The notes under the pieces were generated by a model. The model was not told where the DNA came from. It did not search any database and saw only the letters and a list, made by a program, of their open reading frames with translations. Shown here one piece after another: positions 32,748 through 42,920 of a DNA stretch of 48,677 nt; the stretch's first letter is position 1, and each line of letters opens with the position of its first letter. Origin of the DNA: Phaeoceros laevis (Eukaryota > Anthocerotophyta > Anthocerotopsida > Notothyladales); assembly GCA_049999765.1 (NCBI GenBank), contig JBNGIQ010009266.1, positions 1 to 48,677 on the forward strand, given 5' to 3'. The position numbers and the translations under genes were made by a program.

Positions 32748-34531
32748 ATGGTGACGGAAATCCAGGCTGAGCTCGTGAAGGAGCTAGACAAGATGTCCAG
32801 TGGGGACGCAACACCACTCTATCAGTTGGAGACGAATGCTTTGAAGTTTAAGTTAGCGCCGCCCCAGTCCACTGAGAGGATTGCCAAGGATATGAGTGAG
32901 GTGCGGTCTTGGAGCCATTCTGTGCTACTGATTATGCAACGGATTGTATAGCGAGGGCACAAATGAAAGCTGGCAAGCTTAATCTGTGCTTAAAGTGCCT
33001 TCTGTGCTTCTCCGCAGCTGATCGGCTGGACACCCCTTGTAGAGGTCAACCGAATTACCAAAACGGAGGGTGCAGTTGCCAGAATTGTCGTGAAACTGGA
33101 AGGCCAGCAGCCGTTCTGCTCTGTGAAAGACCGAATTGCCCTGCAGTAAGATGATCTGAGACCGCAAATGATCATGAAAGTGGTTGCGGACAGGCTTCGA
33201 TGGACAGTTGCATCTCATGAGTGAGCAGTATGCACACTTGCTAGTTGGAGCAGATTTTCTGTAGGGCCTCTTTGACCTTGTCTTTCGTCCTGAGTGCAGC
33301 ATGGTGGAATGTGCCGAAAGAGATGGGTTGATAACACCCGGAGTGACTACCCTGCTGGAGATGACATCCGGAAACACTGGGATTTCTCTGGCTGCGGTTG
33401 GTGCTGTTAGAGGCTACAAAGTTCTGCTGGTAATGCCAGCTTCTGTTTCCCTTGAGCGACGGATACTTATACGATCCTTCGGCGCGGAGCTAATTCTTTT
33501 AGGTGGACCTTCACAATCCTCAGAAGTGTGTTACTTCCGGGGAAACCTAGATGTCTACTTCTATCTTTGTGTGCCTCACATGAGACTCTGCATGTGTATT
33601 TCCTTGCAGATCCAGCGAAAGGATTTGTGGGCCTGTTGGATAAAGTGAAGGAGCTTGAGAGAACAATCCCGAATTCCTACTGGCTCGATCAGCCTTCTAA
33701 TTTGAAAAATTCTGAAGCTCACTTCCTAACTACTGGTACGATCCATGCTGAATATTCGAGCTCATTCATGGTACATCTTCATTTCCTGCACTGAATCAGA
33801 CTGTTTCTGCTCAGCCTACGTTAGTACAAGCAGAGAGTAACACTTTGTGGCCTGCTCCGGCAACTTGATTCCCTCAGGGCCTGAGATATGGAAGGATACA
33901 GGTGGGAATATTGACATATTTGTGGCTGGCTGTGGCACTGGGGGTTCCAGCTGTGGTACTGGACGTTACTTGAAGACAAAGAACCCAAATGTGAAGGTTG
34001 TTGCCGTCGAACCCACAGAAAGTGCTGTTTTGTCAGGTCAGTAACCTCACCCTGAAGGCTTCACCATGTTTCTGGGAGCAGAACTTCTATGTTAGCAAGG
34101 GGTTATTGGTCTGGCACCGGGCTGCAGGTGGACAACCGGGGCCTCACATGATTCAAGGAATGGGTCCTGGATTCATTCCTGCGGTCACGGACCCCAGCGT
34201 ATTTGACGAAATTGTGACATCCTCAAGTGATGAGGCAATCCAATATGCCCAGAGATTGGCAATAGAGGAGGCTATCCTCGTGGGTATTTCAGCAGGAGCA
34301 GTTTTCTCTTCTGCATTGAAGGTATTATCTTTTATAGGCACTTTCGCTGAGAGGTTTCATGCTGATTTTGAGAGTGCTGATGTGGCATCACTTTTTCAGG
34401 TAGCCAAGAGACCCGAGAACAAGGGCAAGCTCATTGTGGCCTTGCTCCCTAGTGCTGGCGAGCGATATTTATCTACTGTTCTATTTGAGTCGGTGAAAAA
34501 TGAATGCTTGAACATGAAAGTTGAGACCTGA
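32748..34531 (+). CDS. Beta-substituted alanine synthase (cysteine synthase / cyanoalanine synthase family), 364 aa, 7 exons
   Basis: Exons: 32748-32900, 33018-33145, 33300-33502, 33610-33735, 33878-34036, 34128-34321, 34400-34531 (1095 nt). It is a PLP fold-type II enzyme. The PLP lysine is K88 in SVKDR; the substrate loop is TSGNTG (116-121). Other family blocks are [50 protein letters not shown] and [26 protein letters not shown]. Features such as [15 protein letters not shown] and KNPNVK resemble the CAS branch (cysteine + cyanide to cyanoalanine + sulfide) more than plain O-acetylserine thiol-lyase. The glycine loop [12 protein letters not shown] is unusual (family GxGTGGTxxGxG). There is an extra ~45-residue N-terminus before [15 protein letters not shown]; no clear transit peptide is seen. 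An AATAAA signal lies at 34629-34634. It converges on the JJJ1-like gene. Confidence 0.92.
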
Positions 34532-35256
34532 GCTTTGAGTGAACTTTGTCTGACTTCGGGAATCTTTATTCCAAACTAGGTTACTCTCTGGAGTCGAGTC
34601 TCTGCCTCTAATATGCTCTAAGATAACAAATAAAGCTAGATACGAATACATATTTCTACATTTCTAAGACGACTTCCTGTAAAATCTGTAATGCTTTCCA
34701 TACAGAACAATGTACTAGCAGATCCTGACACAGTCAGAAGACTCAGAACGGGGTGTTTCAGAGTACAGGCGGCCTGCCGCGGCCAGGTTGCCTGGGACTT
34801 TAGGTTTCAGGGTCCTAATGAGCGTCTAAAAGGAGGTTGTCTGGGACTTTAGGTTTCAGAGTCCTAATGAGCGTCTAAAATGTGTGCTATCAGCTAACCA
34901 GTGTGCGTAACAAAAGCCTCGTGCTTTGAGGCTTTGAGGAATTTCAGTTCCCAGCTGCTTGTGCCGTATAAAATCTTGTGGGCAATGGGACAATAATTAA
35001 GACAAAGGTTCGCGTGTGGAATGAACAAATTAACTTGGAGAGATTCATTTACTAGAGAGAGCCAATATATTGGAAGAAGGCTGACACTTCAGATCGGCAA
35101 GATTCCGATTTCGTATGCCCCGGTGAGATAGACAGCTGTATGTGCTGTATGTTCGAGTATTGTTACAGCAGAGAAAGAATTATAGACAGAGAACGGTCAT
35201 TTCATCTCCAGCTCCTGACCTAGGTGCTGGAAGTTGTTGGCCAGGGAAGAGAGGGC
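34532..35256. other. Spacer between convergent cysteine-synthase-like and DnaJ genes
   Basis: 725 bp holding both 3' UTRs. AATAAA at 34629-34634 suits the plus-strand gene. A 49-bp tandem duplication lies at 34785-34880. Nothing else was recognised. Confidence 0.6.
34785..34880. repeat. Tandem duplication, 2 x ~49 bp
   Basis: Copies start at 34785 and 34834 and share CTGGGACTTTAGGTTTCAG and GTCCTAATGAGCGTCTAAAA, with two or three substitutions. This spacer repeat lies between two convergent genes. Confidence 0.9.
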
Positions 35257-37104
35257 TTACTTCCTGTGTGTTCTTTTACGAGCCTCCGTCAGGTCAGAGG
35301 AGCCTGCCTTGTTCGGGGTGCTTGTTTCTGGTTTCTGCTGGGTAGGGTCGGAAGCAACAGCTGCATGCCTGTCCGCCCCAGCCGGCACATTTTTTCCTTG
35401 CTTTGCCCTTCTTGGTTTAGCACCTTTTACAGTGCCGCCCTTGGCGGTCCCGTCTTGTCTTTTCTCTGTCTGACTGCATTTGAGTGACTTTTCAGCAACT
35501 TCATCTCCTGAAGATATTTCCAGGCTTTGCAAACCATCTTGCAGCCCATTGGCAGCATCGTGGCCAGAAATGGAGGGTTCGGTTTCATTGTCGTCAGAAG
35601 TCACACCAGCAAATGAGACTTGCTTCCGGCTTTCCAAAGAGCTCAGCATGGCAGACATCATCACATCCTCTTCAGTCCCGTTGACATCCATACCAGCATC
35701 GGCATCCTCATGCTGGCTGTGTGCTGGTCTCCTTGCACTTCTGTCGCTTGCACCAGGTGGACAATCCTCTTCCTTACTGGACGTACCCTCAACAGTTGAA
35801 CTCCGAGACCGATTTCTGTGGCCATTGAGCATAGCTTCGAGCATGCTTTCTCCTTCATCCTCTGCTGCACTTGCCTCTGAACCATTCTCGTCTCTCACGT
35901 CTGGGTGAAGGTCTTCAGGGCCGTCCCTCAAAGGCCCGGCGTCAGCTTCTTCTCTATCGCCTGAAACCTCCTGAGCCACGTCCGTATGTGCCATGAGATG
36001 GTCCACTTGGTCGTCCTCGTCCTCAAATGTTTCCTTCAAAGCATCTGCCTTGGCTCTGTGCTTCTTAGACTTCTCGTGATTCTGCCACTGCTTCTCCGAC
36101 CTAAACCTTTTGTTACAGACTATGCAGAAGAGCTCTTCCAGCTCTTGCGGGCTGGCTGCCTTGGCCTCCTGATTCCTGCCACGTGCAGTGTCCCAAACAT
36201 AACTTCCCTGATCCTCGTCACACTCATCCTCCTCACCGCGACCGTCTGCTCCATCCTGTCTAAGTCTGCACCACTCCTCCTCCTGGTACAACAGGGCCTT
36301 TGCACGCTTCTCCTCCTCCAGCTGCTTCCTTTTCAGTTTCAGCATCTCCTCTTTCTCCTTCTGCAATCGCTGCTGCTCCACCTGCCACTGCAGCACACGC
36401 TTGTCCCGCTTCTTCACAAAGGAAGCCAGCTCGCGCACGGTGTCATTGAACTCCCTGCGCTCCACCTTTCGAATCTTCATGTTCTCCTCCTCCATCAGCC
36501 GCCTCGATTTCCGGTTGGGGCCATCGGACACCTTGTAAGCATCACACCAGGCAAAATCCTTCACCGTGCTGAAGGTTTGCCAGAACTTGTAAAAGGCCAG
36601 AAATTCCGCAGTCGGGCTACTTGATGTTCCAAACGGAGGAGACTGCGCTTCTACATTGCCACCGTACGCTTGGGCAAATGACCTCTCGTGATCGTGCACC
36701 TGCTGGAACGCCCTCCCATAGACGGCATAGAAACCGTCGCCAGAGTCACCCCATCCAGAGTATGCCGAGGCGGAAAAATAGGGAAACAAATCCACATCGT
36801 AGTCGTAGGAACTGGATGACCCAGAGGCTCTGGAGGAAGAGGAGAGGATGGCAGATCTGTGAGAATCATACCAGGCGCGCTCCTGCGGATCCGAAAGCAC
36901 ATCATACGCGTGCGAGATGGCCTGAAACCGTGCAGTAGCTTTCTGGCACTCTTCAGGGGATGCACCGCTCTGCTGGATCTTGTCAGGGTGCCATCTCAGG
37001 GCCTGCTTCCTGTAAAGTGCCTTGATGTCCTCGGCACTGGCATTGCGCTCAGCCCCTAGGGTCTCGTAAAGGCACACGGTCGGCAGCTCCCGGTTGTGAC
37101 CCAT
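35257..37104 (-). CDS. JJJ1/DNAJC21-type J-domain co-chaperone with C2H2 zinc finger, 615 aa
   Basis: Single exon on the minus strand, first ATG at 37102-37104, stop TAA at 35257-35259. The J domain occupies about residues 9-85 (CLYETLGAERNASAEDIKAL...), with HPD at 39-41. FLAFYKFWQTFSTVKDFAW and the basic-rich RKSRRLMEEEN segment are the JJJ1/DNAJC21 signature, followed by a Lys/Glu coiled coil at about 240-300. A zinc finger C327-x2-C330-x12-H343-x5-H349 (FCIVCNKRFRSEKQWQNHEKSKKH core) follows. The C-terminal ~265 residues are acidic, Ser-rich and end in a basic Lys/Arg patch. This class stimulates Hsp70 during late cytoplasmic 60S maturation. The second C-terminal C2H2 finger of DNAJC21 is not present in this frame. 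A donor-like GTAAGC overlaps the stop, so a short 3' exon is possible, but I found no finger downstream. Confidence 0.9.
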   Translation of the reverse strand: MGHNRELPTVCLYETLGAERNASAEDIKALYRKQALRWHPDKIQQSGASPEECQKATARFQAISHAYDVLSDPQERAWYDSHRSAILSSSSRASGSSSSYDYDVDLFPYFSASAYSGWGDSGDGFYAVYGRAFQQVHDHERSFAQAYGGNVEAQSPPFGTSSSPTAEFLAFYKFWQTFSTVKDFAWCDAYKVSDGPNRKSRRLMEEENMKIRKVERREFNDTVRELASFVKKRDKRVLQWQVEQQRLQKEKEEMLKLKRKQLEEEKRAKALLYQEEEWCRLRQDGADGRGEEDECDEDQGSYVWDTARGRNQEAKAASPQELEELFCIVCNKRFRSEKQWQNHEKSKKHRAKADALKETFEDEDDQVDHLMAHTDVAQEVSGDREEADAGPLRDGPEDLHPDVRDENGSEASAAEDEGESMLEAMLNGHRNRSRSSTVEGTSSKEEDCPPGASDRSARRPAHSQHEDADAGMDVNGTEEDVMMSAMLSSLESRKQVSFAGVTSDDNETEPSISGHDAANGLQDGLQSLEISSGDEVAEKSLKCSQTEKRQDGTAKGGTVKGAKPRRAKQGKNVPAGADRHAAVASDPTQQKPETSTPNKAGSSDLTEARKRTHRK

Positions 37105-37728
37105 CAGTGCCCTCAATGGAGTCGCTCAGCACCTGTGAAGTTGGGGAAGCCTGCCCTCCCACAACTCGTGATTATCGGTGCCTGCTTCTGGATCTGCGGA
37201 TGCGACTGGAGAACCGGTGTTACCACGGCTTCAGCGTCCCAGACTCCCAGCCCTAAGAGTCGGGTGGTTTAGGTCATGAGACCTCTCAAAGACTCAATGG
37301 AATGCGTCCCATTTCTGCACTCAGGTTGAAGACTTGTTCCAGGTGTCGGCGACTCCCTCATCACCCTCAGAACCCTGAGTCATGAGCCCTGAAAGATTGG
37401 TCATTCTGCTTGCTTACGCAAAAGACGAAGGAAGCGAAGCTCGGCCGTGGCCTCAGCCAAGCAATCATCAGGTGCCGAAGGTGGCATTTGATGGTTGAGG
37501 TCAGTAATTTTCGAGCGGACGACTCGACAACTCGCGTAACAACCCTACACTGGGCTATTTCAGTTTTACCGACGATTTTAGTATCTAGATTCTAGAACAT
37601 TAAATGCAAAAATTCTTATTTGAAATTCGCATAAATAAATTTGAGGGTAGCTCTTGTGCGAAACCACCCTTAGTAAATCTTAGTAGTAGTAGAAAAGAGC
37701 CGTGCTATACCAACTCCACAAGGGAATT

Positions 37729-37836
37729 GAGCACGCCACCATGCGACCTGCGAGGTAGCCCGATGAGCACGCCACCATGCGACCTGCGAGGTAGCCCGAT
37801 GAGCACACCACCATGCGACCTGCCAGGTAGCGGGCT
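37729..37836. repeat. Tandem repeat, 3 x 36 bp
   Basis: Units start at 37729, 37765 and 37801 (GAGCACGCCACCATGCGACC...). Copies 1 and 2 are identical; copy 3 has a few substitutions. The unit length is a multiple of three, and one plus frame reads a 12-residue repeat (STPPCDLRGSPM). That frame has no flanking gene-like sequence, so coding is not supported. Confidence 0.92.
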
Positions 37837-38664
37837 ACCTAGCTAGTCACTCTATGGTGGTTAAGCAATGTTAGCTGGTTAAGCCTATCCTACTCTAGTC
37901 TACGGTTAGTCTACTCTTCCTATGTAGTTGCTCTTCCTTAAACTAAAAACAGGACTAGACTCTACACCGGAACTTGTTTTGCGTAGCAAGGAGGCCGCAA
38001 GGAAGGTGAAGGACGTAGGAATGGTAGTGGAGCTAGGGTGGTAAGGATGTACAATATTAAATTAGGAGTCCCATATTGAATACTGATATTTGAATATAAC
38101 TTATAGAGCCAAGAATGTGGGCAAGAAAAGTAGCTAAGCTAGAAAGACGAGGAAATTCATGACTACGTAGTAAATTTTTAAAGAGAATGATGTTCATTGC
38201 TATAGGTGACCATGTTTGGCTTCCCATACATACTTCCACCTCAAGATAGGGTGAAAATTAAATATCAATACTTTATTGAAATCCATCAAAAAGATGCAAG
38301 CATAATATATAATAGAATTGAATAGTTATAACAATTACGTGGGAGATGTGACCGTGCACCTAACTGGGATGCACTTAGGTGCTTAACCATCCTCCAAGTT
38401 CCAACAATAGGAAGGCCCATCTTAGTCAAGTGCATGATGTATCGACTCAAAATGTTTGGCATAATTACTTTGTCGAACTGGCAACCTTAATTTCTGGGTC
38501 AAATTACAACCATAATTAAAAAAAAACAAACTCTTATGGTCAAGCTTCTCGACATGATTAAAGAGGAGACCAGGCATGTGGCTTTTAGTTTAAATTTAGT
38601 TTAAATGGAGAGTTATGGAAGGAATGCCATGTTTTAGACCACGCGCTAGTAGCTTCATAGCTTA

Positions 38665-38799
38665 AATGGCTCCTTAGGTACTACAATATTGAAACCCTAT
38701 TTGAGTCAATTAAGGTTACATAAGCTACCCTAGCTTCCAATGGCTCCTTACTTACAATAGCATTGAATCCCTTGTTGAGTCAATTAGGGCTATATGACA
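38665..38799. repeat. Diverged direct duplication, period 74 bp
   Basis: AATGGCTCCTTA..ACAATA..TTGAA.CCC and TTGAGTCAATTA.GG occur at 38665-38725 and again at 38739-38799 with scattered differences. The age is greater than that of the 36-bp array. Confidence 0.7.
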
Positions 38800-39497
38800 T
38801 ACTATAGGTAGTATTTTATCAAAATTAAAATATTATTACTATGCGCTTCCTTAGGTTGTTCATAAATACATGCCTTGTCTGAGTCGCAGTCGCTCATGTG
38901 CTGAACTCTAAGTTGTATTTAGAGGATCCTGAATTTCCTGCTCCTTTGTTAAGTTTAAGTTGGCTTGTGCTTCCGAAAGCCCTAAAATCTAAAATCTTCA
39001 AGTAGGTATATAAACTAGATTGATGAACAAGTAGAAAGATTATGGTGTTTAGCGAACTCCACATGGGAATTGAACACCCCGTCAGAAAAAAGCTCAACTC
39101 CCTTCCTGAACACTCGAAGCTGCAGTGTTTGCGTCGACTGATCCCCTGATCTGGGCAGCACATACATCCCAACACCGAACGCAGTGTCTATATACTAGAG
39201 TTGATCCATGTGCTCTTATGCTCTACGAAGCTCTTCGACTGCTCGGACACCGCTTTCATCTGCAATAGCTCAGCCACCCACAAGCACTAGCTTCGAGTTG
39301 CTCAAGGGAGCTGCGTGAAACCGAAGAAACGCCAGCTTGTGTTGCCCCTCATGCCTACCCACCCATAGTATTGTATATTGTTTTGGTTCCGCTCCGCCCT
39401 TCACCTTTGATTAAGGCCTTGGCGTTTTTGGGCCGGCCGGAGTTGAAAGCATTCTGGCCATTGTCAAGCAAGGTGTTGCTTCCTGGAAAATCGAGAT

Positions 39498-42400
39498 ATG
39501 CGGTCCGCTTTCTTTACAACAGCGGCAAGACAAGGGAAAGCGATCCTTTCCCTGCCATTGCGCTTCAACGGAAGGACAACCTTCAGGCCTTCTTTGGCGG
39601 AGCTGTCTGTCTGGCAGGAAATTGGAAAACCTGGATTGCTGGAATCAGTGGACTGCAAATTGACTGCAATTGAATCTGAACAAAATGTCTCGCCAAGTGG
39701 ATCTACGACTTCAGGTGCATATCTCTCTTCAATCAAGCAAGCAAAAGGTCTTCAGGTCACGCCTGCAACATGCAATGTGGGAGGTGACCTCTGGCAGACA
39801 GGAGCTATCAGGAGCGGCAACATCACCCACCACTCGTGCTTTGGCCACCATTTCCATTCGGCAGTATCGAAAAGATTTTACTTCAAGGACATCATATTGA
39901 ATCGACAGTTTAACAGGCATGAGCATCATATCAGCAATGAGTGGCTGGCGGCTAGACTGATGGCTGACAGGAAAAGGAGGCAATCAAAAGCAAAACGCTT
40001 GCAAGCACGATCAAATTCTGGAGTTCAGGACCAATCGACTGTCTTCACACCTGCCGATGAGCTTGGTGCTGCTCCAAGGCTTTCGCAGCCACCTCCAAGT
40101 CAACCACTTAGAGGAAGCTTAGAGCCCACATCTGAGGGGGAGGTGTGTCCTTTATTTCCATGCGGATGACATCCTTGCTCTTAAATTTTGAACCGGCTGT
40201 TTTGTTATAGCCCTCTATCAAACTGTTGCACGTTATACTCGCTCTGCAGCTGAGTTTTTGGAGCTGTTGCATGGTTCATTTATCACAGGAAAAGCTGGCA
40301 CCCGTGATGGCGAGGCCAGACTTGCTGGTCACGAGAAATATTGAGTGGGCCAACCTAGCTTTTGGCTTTGAGCAGGTGAGGCTAGTTCTGCTGTTAAAAC
40401 TCAGTGATGGTAGTAGAATGCTGCAGCAAGGGCTTCGGAGTGTGCAGGGGCAGATTATCCTTGAACCCTTTGTAGGCATGTGCTTTCTCTTCAATGATTA
40501 ACTTGCCTTGAATTATGACTCGCAGCAAAATCGTTATGTTATCATCGACCCCCGCCAACCGCATGCTGTAAGTCCAACCTCTGTTGCCTTTTCGTAGAGT
40601 GGACTAGTGGCAAAATAAGGACGCAATGGTGGTGAGGTCTGGAGGATCTAACTTGGTATTGTGGTTGGCCCCAGCCAGTTGGCTACATACTTGAAGAAAG
40701 TGCGTGGTTCATGAGACAGGTACCTCTTTGTTGCAGCAAGGGTCTTTGGTGGGCCAGTGATCTGCCTCTGAGATCTTAAGCTAGGACTTTCATGAAGCTG
40801 CCCCGCCAGGAGTTCCGAGACATCTAGTCTAATGGATTTGCTGGCACTTGGACAAATACCACAGCTGCTGAGGACGAGGCGTTCATTTGTCGCATCTGTG
40901 CTGGATGGGAGTGGGGCCGAAGTATTTCGGGTAGAGCTAAGAATTTGTTCAGCAAGACCAATCTGTTTTCCTGGAGTAATTGGCGGCTCTGTTACTCTGC
41001 ACTGCCGTGTTTAATGCATAATGTTTGCATCTTATTTGCCAGGTCCGAAGACCCATGTGGCTGATTAACAGTGCTATCTATGTAGAAGTTGATGGAAAGG
41101 TTGTTCAGCGACCCTCCCATCGTCATGTTGTAGCTTATATGGTTTTTTGTTCCAGGAACTTTGACCTGGTGTTGGAGAATTGGTCACGTTCACCAATTAA
41201 TACCTTACTGGACCTTGGGGACTTTGCAGGTGGTTGGTGAGGCTCACAGAAGGTGGCACCTTTGGAGGCGTATCTATGATCTCTACTTGGGGTGAGGCTC
41301 TGTGCAATACTTGGTGCCTACTTGGTAGTTTTGCGGTAATGCTATCATGGTTGCAAGCTCAGGGTTGGACGCGCAGGAACAAGCAGTTTGCAACAGTAGA
41401 GAACCCGGGTTTTTGGTACTGGACGTTTACATTGAAAAATCGAGACGGCGGAACGGTCGCAGAGATTGATCGGAACTGGAGGGGCTTCGGTTTTGAGGTG
41501 AGGTCTGGCAACTCTTGTTCTTAGTTGATGTTGGCACACTAGGAATGAGGCAAGACTTCTTTCCAGGATCGCACCTTGTTTGATAGAGTCACCATGTCGA
41601 CCATTAATACTATTATACTCATTCCTCTTCATGCCCTGCTTCGCAGTTTTTCACAGATGCAGGGCAATATGTCATACGGTTTGGAGATGTCACAGAAGGT
41701 GTTCAGGAAGCTCAAATGTACACCAACCTGTCACCGGGGCAGCAGATAGTCCGAACTCCTACAGGGCAGCCTGGGGTGGCTGTCCAAACTGCAGATACTC
41801 AGGTAGGCATTGTCATTACTTCTTCCTCAGCAAGGGATATGAACCCATTCTACTGATCCTCTGTAGTGTCTATACATGGAGCTATCCAAGAGGATTTAAG
41901 TAATCTAGTGATGGCTTTATCTGATCAGGTTGAACCCTTGGTGGTGGACCGGCCCTTGAACCTGCTAGAGAGAGCTGTTGCACTGGCACTGGCTGTGTCG
42001 CTAGACAATGACTACTTTTCAAGGCATTCAGGGTAAGGTCTTAGGCTTTTGACGGGCTTCGTGACAGTTGTTACTGCCCTAGGATGTGGTCTGAGGTGGT
42101 ACTCAAACGTACGAGATCAAAATGGATGATGCCTTGGGTGGTTGTAACAATGGTGCAGGTCCTTCGGTGGTTTCCATATGCCGATTTTTGGTTCAGGTGA
42201 TCTTGCCGGCACAGGTGGAGAGGGCATAGGTGGAGAGGAACCAGGTGTTACGCCTGATCGGTCTAGTCCAGGCATCACTCCCGACGTCCAAAGTGCAGGT
42301 GGAACGTTGGGGTCCCACGAATCAGACTGGAAGGATAGCTCTGACGAGCAGACATTTGGTGAGGTAGGTGAATCTGATGCACAGAAGAGCGAAGATCAAA

Positions 42401-42498
42401 GTTTATTCGGCGACGCTTTTGGAGGTATATTTGGTGGTGGTGGAGACGATGCCGAAGGTGGGGGGTGGGGAGGGGATTGGGGTGGGAGTGGGGAGTGA
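39498..42498 (+). CDS. Phospholipid scramblase-related protein (AIM25/At2g04940-like), 574 aa, 11 exons
   Basis: Exons: 39498-40142, 40289-40375, 40526-40567, 40675-40719, 40865-40930, 41043-41099, 41230-41291, 41377-41497, 41647-41802, 41929-42032, 42159-42498 (1725 nt). The first exon encodes 215 residues, starting with a basic, hydroxylated leader (MRSAFFTTAARQGKAIL) compatible with mitochondrial import, then a basic patch (RKRRQSKAKRLQAR). The scramblase/LURP-like beta-barrel follows from residue 216: LLVTRNIEWANLAFGFEQ, RYVIIDP, LLRTRRSFVASVLD, VRRPMWLINSAIYVEVDG, HRRWHLWRRIYDLYLG, NKQFATVENPGFWYWTF and DRNWRGFGFE. ERAV.LALAVSLDNDYFSRHSG is the plant family's C-terminal block. A Gly/Asp/Ser-rich tail ends GGDWGGSGE. 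Biochemical scrambling is unproven for this family. It converges on ATPG. Confidence 0.92.
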
Positions 42499-42920
42499 GC
42501 TGCTCCAGGTTGCAGATATGTAGACTGAAGCACCTTGCACCACACTTTGTACACCAGAACATTTGGAGAAGTAGAATGCTCATTGAGAAACAAGAATAGA
42601 TGTACAGGACCCCTGGAAAGTTGCACAAAGGCACCTGGCGTCAAGTCTTTTAGTACACTAGGAAGTCTCGTCGAATTCTCTATTGGCGCGGCGAGCATTT
42701 ATTAACGACACCGCTCTCCTGCAAATCTGAGGACCATTGAACAACACTTTCCAACGACCAGCTACAGGGACAAAACCACCCAAACGTGACGAAAGCTCTA
42801 TCTTCATAAATCTCTATCCTTGTGATTCTGCCTGTGCATGAAAATAGCATAACAGGCATTGGAGCCGTCCAAGGTGGAAGCGGTCAGAGGAAGCATCTCA
42901 GAGTAGCAGACATTGTGCCC
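42499..42920. other. Short spacer between convergent scramblase-like and ATPG genes
   Basis: 422 bp shared by two 3' UTRs. No repeat, RNA gene or additional coding frame was supported. Confidence 0.6.

Larger units (their letters stand above)
37105..39497. other. AT-rich repeat-bearing spacer
   Basis: 2.4 kb. The first ~450 bp resemble gene-flanking DNA (JJJ1 promoter). From about 37560 to 39200 the base composition becomes markedly A/T-rich. It holds a 36-bp triple tandem repeat, a 74-bp-spaced duplication and a word shared between 37711 and 39053. No transposase, reverse transcriptase or other coding sense was found on either strand. Confidence 0.6.
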
